Notes: generated from the sequence alone by a model not told the origin. Positions 17,755 through 28,478 are shown, counted from the stretch's first letter. The stretch: 64,000 bases of DNA from Desulforhopalus_A sp963754865 (GCA_963754865.1 CAVWHG010000002.1:77513-141512), one strand, 5' to 3'. Made by a program: numbers and translations.

Positions 17755-18205
17755 TTATTTAGCACTGCCGAAGGCAAATTTACTGATTAATGATTCAAGG
17801 TCAACGGAAGACTCTGTTTCCCTAATAATTTCTCCGGGATTAAATTTTTTTTCATCGCCACCAAGATTCAGCTGGATGTATTTGTCGCCTATTATACCCT
17901 GGGATTTCACTGAGGCAATCGAATCAATAGGTACCTTTAAGGACTTTTCGATGCGAAGAGAAAGCAAGGCTGCTTCCGTAGGCGCTCAAGGCAACCTCGG
18001 CAACCTCACCGACAGTGACCCCGGCAACCTGTATCGATGCACCTTTTTTTATACCGGAGACATTGTCGAATTCAGCCTTGAGCACATAGGTACTTCCCTG
18101 ACGGAGAAAAGGCACCTCTCCCAATTGCAACGCCAGATAAACAAAGGCACCAAAACCGATAAGCATGAATAAACCGACTGCCAACTCTAATGTGTTTTGT
18201 TTCAT
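17755..18205 (-). CDS. mlaD: MlaD-type MCE domain membrane protein (one frameshift)
   Basis: Restored length 149 residues. It has one N-terminal membrane segment (LAVGLFMLIGFGAFVYLAL) and one MCE domain: FDNVSGIKKGASIQVAGVTV here cited as FDNVSGIKKGA and VAGVTVGEV, then SVKSQGIIGDKYIQLNLGG. One extra G at 17976-17977 breaks the frame after ALSAY; removing it gives SAYEAALLSLRIEKSLKV. MlaD forms the hexameric ring on the MlaFE transporter that holds lipid. It overlaps mlaF by four bases. Confidence 0.9.
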
Positions 18206-18986
18206 TTTTCCACCAGGTGACTTTGATAGATGTCTCCCATCGTCATTTTAACAAACTCCTGAATATGTGGTTTTTCCGACCATTGAATTGCTTCAGGACT
18301 GCTAAAAACATCCATTTCCCCATTATTGAGTATAATGACCTGATCCGCCAGATTAAATATCTTTGGAATATCATGACTGACAATCACCGAAGTAAATCCG
18401 AACTGCAGCCTGGGTTCTGGCAAAGAGATGATATATTTCCCGGGTCATTACCGGATCAAGACCGGTGGTCGGTTCATCAAAGAGCATAATACTCGGCTTC
18501 AGTTGCATAGCCCTCGCCAACCCCACCCTTTTCTGCATTCCACCGCTCAACTGAGCCGGATATTTTTCCTCATGCCCGGCAAGTTCAAATTGCGCGAGAG
18601 AGGCTTCAACGAGAACTCGAATTTCCTCTTCACTTTTGTCGGTCCGCTCCCGCAAGGGTAAGGCAACATTTTCAAAAACCGTCAGGGAATCAAAGAGGGC
18701 CGAACCCTGAAATAATACCCCAAATTGGCTGCGAAGCCGCTCCAAATCCCTGACCGCTAGCCCTGGTAATATCCTGATCGTGAACAAACACCTGTCCCGA
18801 ATCGGCTTGCATCAAACCGAGAACAAGTTTTAAGGTTACGCTTTTGCCCTGACCACTGCCACCGGCTATAACTGTGGTTTTTCCGGCGGGAATGGAAAAA
18901 CTCACCCGGTTGAGAACCGATTGCGATCCACCGCTTTTCTTGGCAAAGGTCTTTACGACATCACGAAATAGAATGGCTGATGGCAT
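18202..18986 (-). CDS. mlaF: MlaF-type ABC transporter ATPase (two frameshifts)
   Basis: Restored length 260 residues. Walker A is GGSGQGKSV (about residues 41-49), the signature LSGGMQKRVGLARAM and Walker B IMLFDEPTTGLDPV, and the switch histidine VIVSHDIPK. Two extra bases, in the C-run at 18761-18763 and at 18409-18410, split the frame; removing them joins DITR to LAVRDLERL and ARTQ to LQFGFTSV. MlaF powers retrograde or anterograde phospholipid movement with MlaE and MlaD. It starts at the base where mlaE ends. Confidence 0.92.
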
Positions 18987-19777
18987 TAGAGCAGCACCGC
19001 AGTCAGGAGATAATCAAATACCAAAACAGAAATCGACGAAAGGACAACCGCCTGGGTCGTTACCCGGCTGACACTTTCCGCGCCAAAACCGGCACCACGA
19101 ATCTCCCGGACAAAAAAGCCACGCCCGGTGCAGATCCAAACAACAAGCAGGGCAAAGACAAACGATTTAATTATCCCCAGTTGAATATCATGATTGGTTA
19201 CACTGCTCTGCATTCCCTGAATAAAACTGCCGGGGCTGACATCCATGAGGCCGACTCCAGCCACATATCCACCGGCAATACCCACCACATCAAACACCGC
19301 CGTCAGCAAGGGAACTGAAATAAGAGTGGCCAGAAATTTGGGGGTAATCAAATAGCGAAAAGGGTCTATTGCCATGCAGTCAAGGGCATCGATCTGCTCG
19401 GAAATTCTCATGATTCCCAGTTCGGCACACATGGCTGAACCGGCCCTTCCGGCCACCATCAAAGCGGTAAGAACCGGTCCAAGTTCCATAATGAGGGTCA
19501 AGGAAACGGCAGAGCCAAGCATTCCCGCTGCACCAAATTTATTCAACGAATAATATCCTTGCAAACCAAGGACCATACCGGTCGAAGCAGCAGTAAAAAA
19601 GATTACCGCCAAAGAACCAACACCGATGAAATGCACCTGACGAATAAGCTCTCTCAACCTAAAAGGGTGGCGGAAGGTCCCGCGAAGAGACTTCAGCAGA
19701 AATATTGCCATTTTCCCGATATCAGTGACAATGTACAACCCGGTATTGCCAAGGTTTACTATGGGATTACCATTCAT
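18986..19777 (-). CDS. mlaE: MlaE-type ABC transporter permease
   Basis: A 263-residue permease if started at ATG 19777, the family's usual length. It has about five membrane segments and the conserved ELGPVLTALMVAGRAGSA (quoted as ELGPVLTALMVAGRAGS) coupling stretch and AELGIMRISEQIDALDCM. It forms the membrane core of the Mla phospholipid transporter with MlaF. The frame is open to a TTG at 19882 and an ATG at 19843, giving an extra hydrophobic N-terminus, and neither start has a strong ribosome site, so the start is uncertain. It leads the operon mlaE-F-D-C. Confidence 0.9.
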   Translation of the reverse strand: MNGNPIVNLGNTGLYIVTDIGKMAIFLLKSLRGTFRHPFRLRELIRQVHFIGVGSLAVIFFTAASTGMVLGLQGYYSLNKFGAAGMLGSAVSLTLIMELGPVLTALMVAGRAGSAMCAELGIMRISEQIDALDCMAIDPFRYLITPKFLATLISVPLLTAVFDVVGIAGGYVAGVGLMDVSPGSFIQGMQSSVTNHDIQLGIIKSFVFALLVVWICTGRGFFVREIRGAGFGAESVSRVTTQAVVLSSISVLVFDYLLTAVLL

Positions 19778-20041
19778 AGTGGTGGCGTTCCACAACGCCA
19801 ATACAATAATGAAATAAGCGGGAAAGATACCTGGAAGCTCCATCCCAATAGATGGGTCCTCACCATATTCTTTGCTTTTCAATAAGTCAATGCCTGGAAA
19901 TTGTTAACAGAGAGGAAAGCAGCAAGGGAGTGTTGTCTCCCTGTGCAAAGACGACTTTGCTGCTTCCGGTCACTGTCTTCAGAGACATTCGATTTTTACA
20001 ATTTGGCTTGAGAAATGTATCTCTCGAAGCGATAGCCAGTG

Positions 20042-21098
20042 TCAATTTTTCCTCGGATCCAAGGTGCCGCGCAAAGCTTCACCAATAAAAATAAGCAATA
20101 TCAGGGTACCGACCAAAACCGAAAAAGCGGCAAGCGAAAGCCACCATGCCTCAAGGTTGGCTTTTCCCTGGGCGAGCAGTTCTCCAAGACTCGGGGTGGA
20201 GGGCGGAACCCCCAGCCCGAGAAAATCAAGGCTGGTGAGAGCAAGTATCGCCGCGGAAACCCGGAACGGGAGGAAGGTGATCACCGGGGTCATGCCGTTT
20301 GGCAGGAGATGCCGCCACATGATCGTCACATTACCGACACCCAAGGCCTTAGCTGCCACGACGTAATCAAGGTTTCTTCCCTTCAAAAATTCCGCCCGCA
20401 CATAATCAGACAATCCCATCCAGCTAAACAGAGATAACAACATCAACAGCAATAAAAAGCTGGGTTTAAAAATTGAAGCAAAAATTATCAGCAGATAGAG
20501 CTCCGGCATGGACCCCCAAATCTCAATGAATCTCTGCATCAAGAGGTCTGTACGCCCCCCAAAATAGCCTTGAACAGCGCCGGCAATAATACCAACGGTG
20601 GTCCCGACTAAGGGTAAGCGCCAGTCCAAACAGTACACTCAAGCGAAATCCGTAGATAATTCGCGCCAGGACATCTCTACCGCGATCGTCGGTACCAAGC
20701 AGATTGTCCCGCGTCGGTGGTGATGGCACTGGTCCGGAGATCTCTTGGTTAATGGTATTATAACTGTGCTTATTCAAGGGAAAAACTATCCAGTTGCCGG
20801 GGCGCTTCAACCTCTCCATCACAAACGGACCTTTATAATCAGTCTCCGTTTCGAATTCTCCGCCGAACGTGGTTTCCGGATAGGAAACAAAAATCGGGAA
20901 GTAGAGCTTGCCTTCATAACCGATAACCAGAGGCACATCGTTGCTGATAATCTCCGCTATTAGGCAAAGAGCAAAGAGGATCAAGAAAAAAATAAGGCTG
21001 TAATAGCCACGCTTATTTCTCTTGAAGCGCTGCCAGGCCTTATCCCGGCGTTTAGCCACGACTGATTGAATATTTTCTCCTGGACGTAAACTAGGCAT
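20042..21098 (-). CDS. yejE: YejE-like peptide ABC transporter permease (one frameshift)
   Basis: Restored length 351 residues. The protein has the OppC/YejE layout: a cytoplasmic start rich in basic residues (AKRRDKAWQRFKRNKRGYYS), one membrane segment, a large periplasmic loop holding NLLGTDDRGRDVLARIIYG, and five further segments with the permease coupling motif EFLKGRNLDYVVAAKALG. An extra C in the run at 20612-20614 breaks the frame after GLALT; removal gives LVGTTVGIIAGAVQGYFGG. It starts inside the last codons of yejB. Substrate-binding and ATPase genes (yejA, yejF) are not in the window. Confidence 0.9.
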
Positions 21099-22146
21099 CG
21101 ACACTCTCAAAACTGATACGGGGATCAACCAGCACATAACTCAAATCCGACAGCAGTCTTGATATAAGGCCTATAACGGTAAAAAAGTAGAGGGTGCCAA
21201 GCACCACCGGATAGTCCCGATTTAAAACCGATTCATAGGCAAGCAAGCCCATGCCTTGCAGTGAAAAGATCGTCTCAATCAGCAGGCTGCCGGTAAAGAA
21301 AGCGGCAATAAAATAGCCCGGGAAACCTGTGATAATAGGAATAATGCCATTCATAAACACATGCTTATAGAGTACCTGCTGTTCTGAAAGCCCCTTGGCA
21401 CGAGCAGTCAGCACATAGTGTTTGCGGATCTCTTCCAGGAATGAATTTTTAGTAAGCATGGTCATTACGGCGAGACTGCCAACTGCACCCGCAGTTACCG
21501 GCAGCACCATATGCCAAAGATAATCGAGCACCTGCATTCCCAAGCTCAGCTCACTCCAATTATCGGAGACTAGACCACGAAGAGGAAAAACCGACCAGAA
21601 ACTGCCGCCTCCAAAGAGGACCACCAACACAACCCCCAGGACAAAACCGGGAATGGCATAGCCAATCAGGATGACCGTTGAACTGACAAGATCAAAGCGC
21701 GAGCCATCGGTCACAGCCTTCTTTATGCCGAGTGGGATACAAACCCCATAAACAATAACGAAACTCCACAATCCAAGGGACATGGAAACCGGCATTCGCG
21801 AGACAACCAGATCAAAAACACTTTGGTGATAATAATAAGAGGTGCCGAAATCAAAAACCATATACCTTTTCATCATCGAAAGAAACCGCGCAATCGGTGG
21901 CTGATCAAAGCCATAGAGCTTTTTCAGCTGAGCGATTTTCTCACCATCAAGTCCGGAGTCCCCACGATAAAGGCCGGACGATTCAACCCGCACCTCTCCA
22001 TTGCCCTTACTGAATCCTTCAATTTGAGCGACTATTTTTTCAACCGGACCACCAGGAACAAACTGAGTGACCGTGAAGGTGATCACCATTACCCCAAAGA
22101 GGGTTGGAATCATCAAAAAAAAACGTTTTAAGATATAAACCAGCAT
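21091..22146 (-). CDS. yejB: YejB-like peptide ABC transporter permease
   Basis: A 351-residue OppB/YejB-type permease with an N-terminal membrane segment (MLVYILKRFFLMIPTLFGVM) and the typical FVPGGPVEKIV following it. The insert between segments 1 and 2 with GEKIAQLKKLYGFDQP is a YejB feature. The coupling motif is EIRKHYVLTARAKGLSEQQV. With YejE it forms the channel of an uptake system for oligopeptides, such as microcin C in other bacteria. It is the first gene of the pair and has a divergent neighbour, RNase D. Confidence 0.92.
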   Translation of the reverse strand: MLVYILKRFFLMIPTLFGVMVITFTVTQFVPGGPVEKIVAQIEGFSKGNGEVRVESSGLYRGDSGLDGEKIAQLKKLYGFDQPPIARFLSMMKRYMVFDFGTSYYYHQSVFDLVVSRMPVSMSLGLWSFVIVYGVCIPLGIKKAVTDGSRFDLVSSTVILIGYAIPGFVLGVVLVVLFGGGSFWSVFPLRGLVSDNWSELSLGMQVLDYLWHMVLPVTAGAVGSLAVMTMLTKNSFLEEIRKHYVLTARAKGLSEQQVLYKHVFMNGIIPIITGFPGYFIAAFFTGSLLIETIFSLQGMGLLAYESVLNRDYPVVLGTLYFFTVIGLISRLLSDLSYVLVDPRISFESVDA

Positions 22147-22383
22147 TCTCCCTCCAAGGATCCGGAATGTGTCTGTGGATTCCCGACAATAATATTAAAA
22201 ATATTTTAAATAACCACTCTAAAAGAAGAATATTTCTTGTTTTTTCCTGTCCATTGTGTCTCTTTATACATTATGTTACTGGGGTCGAATCATACATTAC
22301 GGGTGGTTGCATCAGTAATAATTACGATAGAAAAGAAGAACAAAATCGATTTTTTTCGCTCTCACTACCAATCATACAATACC

Positions 22384-23520
22384 ATGAAAAAGCTCAACAC
22401 CCTTATCCAAAACGAGGCCGATCTAGAAATTCTCGTTGCCCGTGCGAAGCAAACAGACGCTGTAGCGCTGGACACCGAGTTTGTCTGGGAAAGAACCTAT
22501 TATCCGCAGCTTGGCCTTATTCAAATAGCGCTGTCCGACGAAGATTGTTATCTGATCGATCCGCTCGCCATCAAAAACCTCCAGGTTTTCGGGCAACTGC
22601 TTGCCGACCGAGGGGTGATTAAAATCCTGCATGATGCACCCCAAGATTTGGCGATTCTCCAGAGGGCCACAGGTGCCACACCACAAAATATTTTTGACAC
22701 CCGGCTCGCCGCCGGCTTTTCCAACCTTCCGGCAACTCTCTCCCTCAGCAATTTAGTGAAAGAGTTGCTCGACATTGACCTGGCAAAGGACGAGACCCGC
22801 ACCAACTGGTGCCAACGTCCACTGACCGACGAGCAGGTTCGCTATGCCATGGACGACGTCCGCTACCTGCGTGCCGTAAGAATCCTCCTCCTCACCCGAA
22901 TCATCGGTCCAAAGATTAAATCCTGGTTACAGGAAGAACTCAATTTACTCAACAATCCTGCAACCTACAGCGGACCGCCAGCCGACGAACGATATATGAA
23001 AATCAGAGGCAGCAGCTCCCTTGACCAGCAGGGCCTAGCTATCCTCAAGAATCTTTCGACTTGGCGTGACGGCATGGCTAAAAAAATCGATCGCCCCCGC
23101 GGACATGTGATCAAGGATGCACTTCTAGTCGAGCTAGCTAAACAAAAACCCACGACCCGTGAAGAACAAAAGCTGCAATGCGGCCTTTCCGACAATGCCA
23201 CCACAAAATACGGGAAGATAGTCGCCGCAATTATCAATACCACTCTTAAACAATCTGTTGCTACCTATCCCGCACTCGAAAGGCCGGCCAGACTCAATCA
23301 AAACGACCGGGAGGTTCTGGAAAAACTCAATAATCTGATAGCTCTCAAAGCCGGATTGCTGGGCATTGCACCAGGATTGATAGGTAACACTTCGGAACTG
23401 AAATTACTCGTAACCACGCTTAATGCCAAAAAAGCCGAAGCATCGCAACAGCTCCGCCAAACCGATGGTTGGCGCAAGAGTTTCCTCGAAGACTTTTTTA
23501 GGCAAAATTGGAGAAAATGA
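22384..23520 (+). CDS. rnd: Ribonuclease D
   Basis: A 378-residue 3'-5' exoribonuclease of the DEDD family. The acidic residues are in AVALDTEFVWERTY, ILHDAPQDL and RYAMDDVRYL, the last with the tyrosine of the DEDDy type. An HRDC domain follows around residues 205-285 (LDQQGLAILKNLSTWRDGMA). RNase D trims tRNA and other stable RNA ends. ATG 22384 begins the family-like MKKLNTLIQNEADLEIL; the longer frame upstream has no homology-like features. It is divergent from yejB. Confidence 0.93.
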   Translation: MKKLNTLIQNEADLEILVARAKQTDAVALDTEFVWERTYYPQLGLIQIALSDEDCYLIDPLAIKNLQVFGQLLADRGVIKILHDAPQDLAILQRATGATPQNIFDTRLAAGFSNLPATLSLSNLVKELLDIDLAKDETRTNWCQRPLTDEQVRYAMDDVRYLRAVRILLLTRIIGPKIKSWLQEELNLLNNPATYSGPPADERYMKIRGSSSLDQQGLAILKNLSTWRDGMAKKIDRPRGHVIKDALLVELAKQKPTTREEQKLQCGLSDNATTKYGKIVAAIINTTLKQSVATYPALERPARLNQNDREVLEKLNNLIALKAGLLGIAPGLIGNTSELKLLVTTLNAKKAEASQQLRQTDGWRKSFLEDFFRQNWRK

Positions 23521-23647
23521 TTTTTGCTTACCCTCGGGACCAAAGACCAGCTAATGATAGAATGACATCTGCTCAGGTGCTTCCTTTTTGCCAAGGAACA
23601 AGTGCCGGCATCCGACCATCTTCTTCCTTAATGCTTTAGGAGATTTC

Positions 23648-25046
23648 ATGTTGGAACGTGATGAACCCTTATGGAACAGAACATTACGCCAGATACGCCT
23701 GATCTGGCCTCTTGGCGACCAGACAACTCTGAAAAATTCCGTAGACGCCAACCTCCCGGATGGGGATCTGCAGAAACTGCGGGGAAAGATTGATGCCTGC
23801 CTGGAAGGTCGAGGCGGTGAAGTTTCCGCAAGGACCAGAGCAGCGGAACTGGGCGAAACCTATCTCATTCTTAACCCCCAAGGTCGGAAACGTTTTCTCG
23901 AACTGCTGGCCAGGGAATACGATGTCAACGACGAGGCCGTTGAAGCGGCCATTGCGGCACGTTCACAAGCTCCCGACCGAGAGAATAGACGCCAAGAGAA
24001 CCATGCATTGCGCAATCTGCTTATTCCACCCCGCACACAACTGCTTCGCCAATTCAATGGACTGCAGGAAGGAGTGAAATTCCTGGTCGACCTCCGGGCA
24101 GAGCTTCTCCCTCTTACCACCGCCGACCCGGCACTCAAATCTCTTGACCAAGATATCCTTGGACTCCTCTCTTCCTGGTTCGATGTCGGTTTTCTCGATT
24201 TGCAGCGCATCACCTGGGAGACCTCTGGCGACACTTCTTGAAAAACTAATAAAATATGAGGCGGTCCACGCTATCAGATCGTGGCAGGACTTAAAAAATC
24301 GGCTGCGGGAGGATAGACGCTGCTTCGCCTATTTTCATCCACGCATGCCGCAAGAACCGCTTATTTTTGTCGAGGTTGCACTGGTCAATGGAATCGCTGC
24401 GAACATTCATGATCTGCTTGATGAAGGCAAGCCGGCGCTGGCGCCACACCAGGCCGATTGTGCGATCTTTTACTCAATCTCCAATTGCCAGGCTGGTCTT
24501 GCCGGCGTCGGGTTCGGCAATTTTCTGATCAAAAACGTGGTCAAAGACCTGAGCACCAAGCTGCCGAACCTCAAGACTTTCTCCACACTCTCGCCGATTC
24601 CAGGATTCCTTCCCTATCTCCGCAAACATCCCGAGGAGGTAAACTTTTCCGAACGGGAGCTGAAAGCCCTCAAGGAAATGGCCGGAGAAAATGATATAAA
24701 GGAATTCTTCCTTGCTGCCTTAGACAACCTGAAAGGACACCTGACACAAGATTCTCCGTCCTCCTTAAAACCAATCCTTCTCAGGCTCTGCGCCAAATAT
24801 CTTCTTTTCGCCAAGAAAAATCGCCAGGCATTTGATAGAGTCAGCCACTTCCATCTGTCGAATGGCGCAAAAATAGAACGGATCAACTGGGTGGCAGACC
24901 TTTCCGAGAAAGGCATCGAACAATCGGCAGGAATGATGGTGAATTATCTCTACCAACTTTCCCACATCGAGAAAAACCACGAAAGTTATACGGGAAGCGG
25001 TGCCATTGCAGTATCGTCGGCTGTAAACAAAATGGCTAAAATGTAA
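23648..25046 (+). CDS. Malonyl-CoA decarboxylase (one frameshift)
   Basis: Restored length 465 residues. The first half is the helical MCD N-terminal domain. The second is the GNAT-like catalytic domain: RCFAYFHPRMPQEPLIFVEVAL is cited as HPRMPQEPLIFVEVAL, then SISNCQAGLAGVGFGNFLIK and TFSTLSPIPGF, with the late tyrosine region QSAGMMVNYLY. It converts malonyl-CoA to acetyl-CoA. One extra G at 24227-24228 breaks the frame; removal joins ITWETS to ATLLEKLIKYEAVHAI. AGGAG precedes ATG 23648 at six bases. It follows RNase D on the same strand and suggests malonate or malonyl-CoA turnover. Confidence 0.9.
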
Positions 25047-25130
25047 TTATGCGGTGGAATTCGGAATTGATCATACTACCCCGTCCCACCGCAAGACCGT
25101 ACCGCCATTGCCGTCATGCACCTGCAGTTA

Positions 25131-25818
25131 TCAAACCTTTTGCGGCTGTTGATGATCAAGATACCATTGCATGGGATCTATCAATTCAAAACCATTGTCA
25201 ATGAGTTTCTTCTTCACATTTATAATATTGTTGGTCAGGAGATAGGGGAAAATTGCCCGCTTATTGTTGTCCCAGGCCCTGGCGACCAGCACACTGCCCA
25301 TAGCAATCTTTTCTTCCGTAATAATATCGACTATTTTCTTCATCTGGCCCGTTTTTTCTTTGGCATTGACCACAATGCACAACAGACAGCCAGGCTCATC
25401 GATATTCAAGACACTGACAAAGGATCTCAGCAGATCACGGACCGAAAGAAGTCCCTTCAGATAGCCTTCCTGGTCGATCACCGGCAAGGCCCCGACCTTC
25501 TTTTTCTGCATCATCAGCAAGCTATCCTGGATGGTATAATATGCATAAATGGTCAGGGGATTTTTGGTCATGATATCGCGAACCGGAAAATTCATGATTT
25601 TCGCCAGGGTGATTTCATAATCCGCTTTTTTTAAAAGGGTTGAAGGCATGGCGTCGCGAATGTCACGATCGCTGACGATGCCGATGAGTTTTCCCGCAGC
25701 ATCAACAATCGGCAAATGGCGAAATCCCTTTTCTGCCATTATGGTTTTTGGCCTCAAATATCGTCATGTCCGGACCAGCCGTAATCAGGTTTTTCGCCAT
25801 TCTCTCACTTACAAACAT
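25131..25818 (-). CDS. CBS-CBS-ACT domain protein, AcuB-like (one frameshift)
   Basis: Restored length 228 residues. Two CBS domains are visible, EKGFRHLPIVDAAGKLIGIV with ERMAKNLITAGPDMT before it, and VRDIMTKNPLTIYAYYTI with VGALPVIDQEGYLKGLL. An ACT-like C-terminal domain with LCIVVNAKEKTGQMKKIV follows. This arrangement is that of AcuB, a regulator of unknown mechanism found with the AcuC deacetylase in Bacillus. One extra base in the T-run at 25745-25749 hides the true start, ATG 25818, which has GGAGG upstream. It lies directly downstream of the AcuC-like deacetylase gene. Confidence 0.82.
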
Positions 25819-25882
25819 AGAACCTCCAATAATTTCTTTTAATAGTTTCAATCTTACAGGATAATGGCGGAGAATGAGAGTG

Positions 25883-26838
25883 TTATTTGAGATCCGCCAG
25901 AAACCTGATATGATTTTCCACCAAAAGCGGCAGAGATATCAAGATTATAGCCTCCTTCAAGGACGGAAACCACCCGACCGCCTGCACATCGCTTGACCAG
26001 ATTCATTATCACTTCGGAAATAAAATCGTAGCCTTCGGTGGAAAGATTGGTCCCGGACATCATATCGCTTTCATGGGCATCAAAACCCGCCGAGAGCAAT
26101 ATGAATTCAGGGTTGAATTTCTTAAAAGCGGGAACCAAATCCTGCATGATCAATCGCTTGTACTCATCATCTCCTCGTCCGGGGAGAACCGGGGAGTTAA
26201 CCGTATACCCTTCGCCCTCACCGAGTCCCACTTCAAATTCCCTGCCCGGTTCCTGGATAGGCAAATGAGGGATGTTCATGAATTGAATAATAAAATACCG
26301 TTGGATCACGATCAAAAATGTGCTGGGTGCCATTACCGTGATGCACATCAAAATCGATTATCCCGACCCGTTCGATGCCATATTCCTTTTGCAGATACCG
26401 CGCCCCGATCGCCACGTTGTTGAAATAGCAAAACCCCATGGGTTTATCGACTTCAGCATGATGCCCCGGCGGCCGTACTGCACAAAAGACATTGTCCACT
26501 TCACCTTTCATAACTGCATCAATGGCTTTAAGTACACCGCCGACGGCAAGAAACGCCGTGTCATAGCTGTCTCGACATATGCCGTTATCAGGGTGCTCGA
26601 ATTCGTTTAGACCTGAGATGCAGGCCTCATCGAAGCGCATGATATAGTGGATTTTATGGACTGCCTCTATCCATCGCTGATTCGCCTTTTCGACCTCGAT
26701 TCGCGTCAATTTCTCCAGCAGCCCGGATTCTTTCAAGCCGTTTGTAGATCGCTTTCAACCGTTCAGGAGATTCTGGATGATAGCCCCCCGTATGTGCAGC
26801 AAATATCTTTCATCATAAACAAAACCAGTTCTATTCAT
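25883..26838 (-). CDS. Histone deacetylase-family deacylase, AcuC-like (four indels)
   Basis: Restored length 317 residues. Catalytic features are RPPGHHAEVDKPMGFCYFNN (the His-His pair), IDFDVHHGNGTQHIF (zinc Asp-His), LSAGFDAHESD (zinc Asp) and VSVLEGGYN. The N-terminus reads YDERYLL, then HTGGYHPESPERL after correction. Three insertions (near 25937, 26241, 26734) and one deletion near 26795 restore the frame, and the protein then ends ENHIRFLADLK. The family removes acetyl or other acyl groups from lysine; AcuC does so on acetyl-CoA synthetase. The AcuB-like gene follows, and PrpE and Acs are encoded 12-20 kb away. Confidence 0.88.
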
Positions 26839-26969
26839 AAGATTTTCCTGTTTTTCGATTACGATCTTTCCGAGATCGACATATCCCGTCAACGTCAATT
26901 GAATTCCTCATCATGCAACGGCAGCCAGCGCATATCTCCAGCACCAAAAAGTTGATGATGACGGCACCC

Positions 26970-27199
26970 CTAAGGTTTCATGCTGACAAGCACCCTCCCC
27001 TTTTGTATGCCCGGAAGATTCCGGGTGATTTCACGATCAGGATGACCAAGGTCGACTTCGCGATAAATTTCATGTAACTGCGATGGGCACTATTTTTAGC
27101 CAGCTACCTCCACACTCCTTTTTGCAGAACATGGATTGCTTTTGGACAGGTCGGCTCAAGCCTGCCCCGGTCCGTTCGCATAATACAGAAGTGGTTCAT
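26970..27199 (-). CDS. Candidate small cysteine-containing protein, unknown (two frameshifts)
   Basis: No family recognised. From ATG 27199 the frame reads MNHFCIMRTDRGRLEPTCPK, and after removing one base it continues FCKKECGGSWLKIVP; removing a second gives QLHEIYREVDLGHPDREIT and an end at VLVSMKP. The two corrections make 75 whole codons, in keeping with the insertion errors seen in neighbouring genes. Four cysteines in two groups could bind a metal. The ribosome site (AAGG) is weak. It lies between the deacetylase gene and the tetR region. It may also be chance, so confidence is limited. Confidence 0.4.
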
Positions 27200-27388
27200 G
27201 AAAATCAAACCTTAGCCTAGCATTGTTTTTAAAAAATTTTCAACCTTTTTTCCAACAGCTTTTGCGCCAAGGGTTTCCCTCTCTCGCAAACTGGAATTGG
27301 GTCCAGAACTCGGCAAACCAAGTTTTCGGCACAAAACATAAATATCGTTTATTAACAAAAACAGTATAATTGCAACAACATTTTATAA

Positions 27389-27401
27389 GTAACGATGTTA
27401 C
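27389..27401. promoter_or_regulatory. Putative TetR operator 1
   Basis: The perfect palindrome GTAACGATGTTAC, about 400 bases upstream of tetR. It has the same GTAAC-N3-GTTAC form as the site at 27602. Confidence 0.55.
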
Positions 27402-27601
27402 CGATGATCTTCCCCAAAAAACCAAAAAATTAAATCGCCAACGGATAACCCAATCACAATACCCGACGAATTCGACCCGGAAGTGCAAAAGAGACTCAAA
27501 TCGGCAGTCATGGAAAAATTTCATTTTTGGCCACTGACAATTTCTTCATGCCAGTTTTTTCCCTTGAAAAGTTTTTATCAATACATTAATACTCTCTGCG
27601 T

Positions 27602-27614
27602 GTAACGTTGTTAC
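27602..27614. promoter_or_regulatory. Putative TetR operator 2
   Basis: The perfect palindrome GTAACGTTGTTAC, about 180 bases upstream of tetR. A weaker copy, GTAACAATGTCAG, overlaps the tetR start codon at 27788-27800. Repeated palindromes at its own gene fit autoregulation by a TetR dimer. Confidence 0.6.
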
Positions 27615-27793
27615 TGAAACAATCAACGTGTTTTTTTCGCTAATTATTTAAATAATATTTTCAAATAATTAACAAACAACTCCAGAAAAAACAACACTAC
27701 ACCTACGACACACCATGGAAGCATTGGCAGTTATTTATCGTCAGTCTCAGCCTCATCAGCAACAAAAAAACATATCAGCATAAGGCAGTAACA

Positions 27794-28405
27794 ATGTCAG
27801 ATGAACTCAGTGGTGATATCCATGCAAGACTTGAAAGGGCTGTCTTGGAAATCTTTTCCGAATCCGACTTTCACCGGGCTTCCATTCGCGACATTGCAGC
27901 CAAGGCGGGTGTCAGCTTTACCACCATCTACAAACATTACGGCAGCAAGGAGCGCTTGGTTTTTGCCTTTGTCGATATCTGGATGGGTAAATTAACTGAC
28001 CGAATTGTCGATCATCTCCAGGGTATCGAAAATCTCAAAGAAAAGCTGCGCAAGGTTTTCTGGCTCCAGCTTGATTACTACGAAAGGCATGAAGGATTCG
28101 GCAGGATAGTTTTTATGACCCTGCCTATGAAAACCTGGATGGCCGATGAAACATTTGACCAACCACGAATGATGTCTCTGATGATTGATGTCCTTCGCCA
28201 GGGACAAAAAGAAGGAATTCTCAACCCCCACGTACGAGCTGGGACGCTGCTTGACTTTCTCATGGGATTTGTGCAGCGCAGTTTTTTCATGTGGATTCTG
28301 CGCGGAAAAAAAGGCAGCCTTGCTGAACAAGCCAATATACTGTTCGAAATGGTTTGGCAAGGGATGGTCGATCCACAAAAACATCAACAAGGACACACAC
28401 CTTGA
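27794..28405 (+). CDS. TetR/AcrR family transcriptional regulator
   Basis: A 203-residue regulator. The N-terminal helix-turn-helix reads ASIRDIAAKAGVSFTTIYKH followed by YGSKERLVFAFVDIW, the TetR pattern. The rest is the helical ligand domain, with no family I can name. It leads a run that continues with methylmalonyl-CoA epimerase and mutase on the same strand, so a short acyl-CoA or fatty acid is a likely signal. Palindromes of one type occur at its own promoter and again before prpE and acs. These links are inferred from position and sequence pattern. Confidence 0.88.
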   Translation: MSDELSGDIHARLERAVLEIFSESDFHRASIRDIAAKAGVSFTTIYKHYGSKERLVFAFVDIWMGKLTDRIVDHLQGIENLKEKLRKVFWLQLDYYERHEGFGRIVFMTLPMKTWMADETFDQPRMMSLMIDVLRQGQKEGILNPHVRAGTLLDFLMGFVQRSFFMWILRGKKGSLAEQANILFEMVWQGMVDPQKHQQGHTP

Positions 28406-28478
28406 TATTTGAGACAACTGGAGTATCAATTCAACAAGGGCCCTACGGGCTTAAATTCTGACTCATTGGAGGCACACA

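Larger units (their letters stand above)
27200..27793. other. Long tetR upstream region
   Basis: About 590 bases without a gene I can support. It is AT-rich near tetR, with palindromic operators at 27389-27401, 27602-27614 and a third partial copy over the start codon. A nine-base inverted repeat, TAATTATTT and its complement, lies at 27641-27671. The minus-strand frame at 27240-27524 has no family features. Confidence 0.5.

Noticed and set aside
27240..27524. A 94-codon minus-strand frame upstream of tetR
   Set aside because: Unusual composition (many Phe, Trp, Cys), no ribosome site, and it spans an operator.
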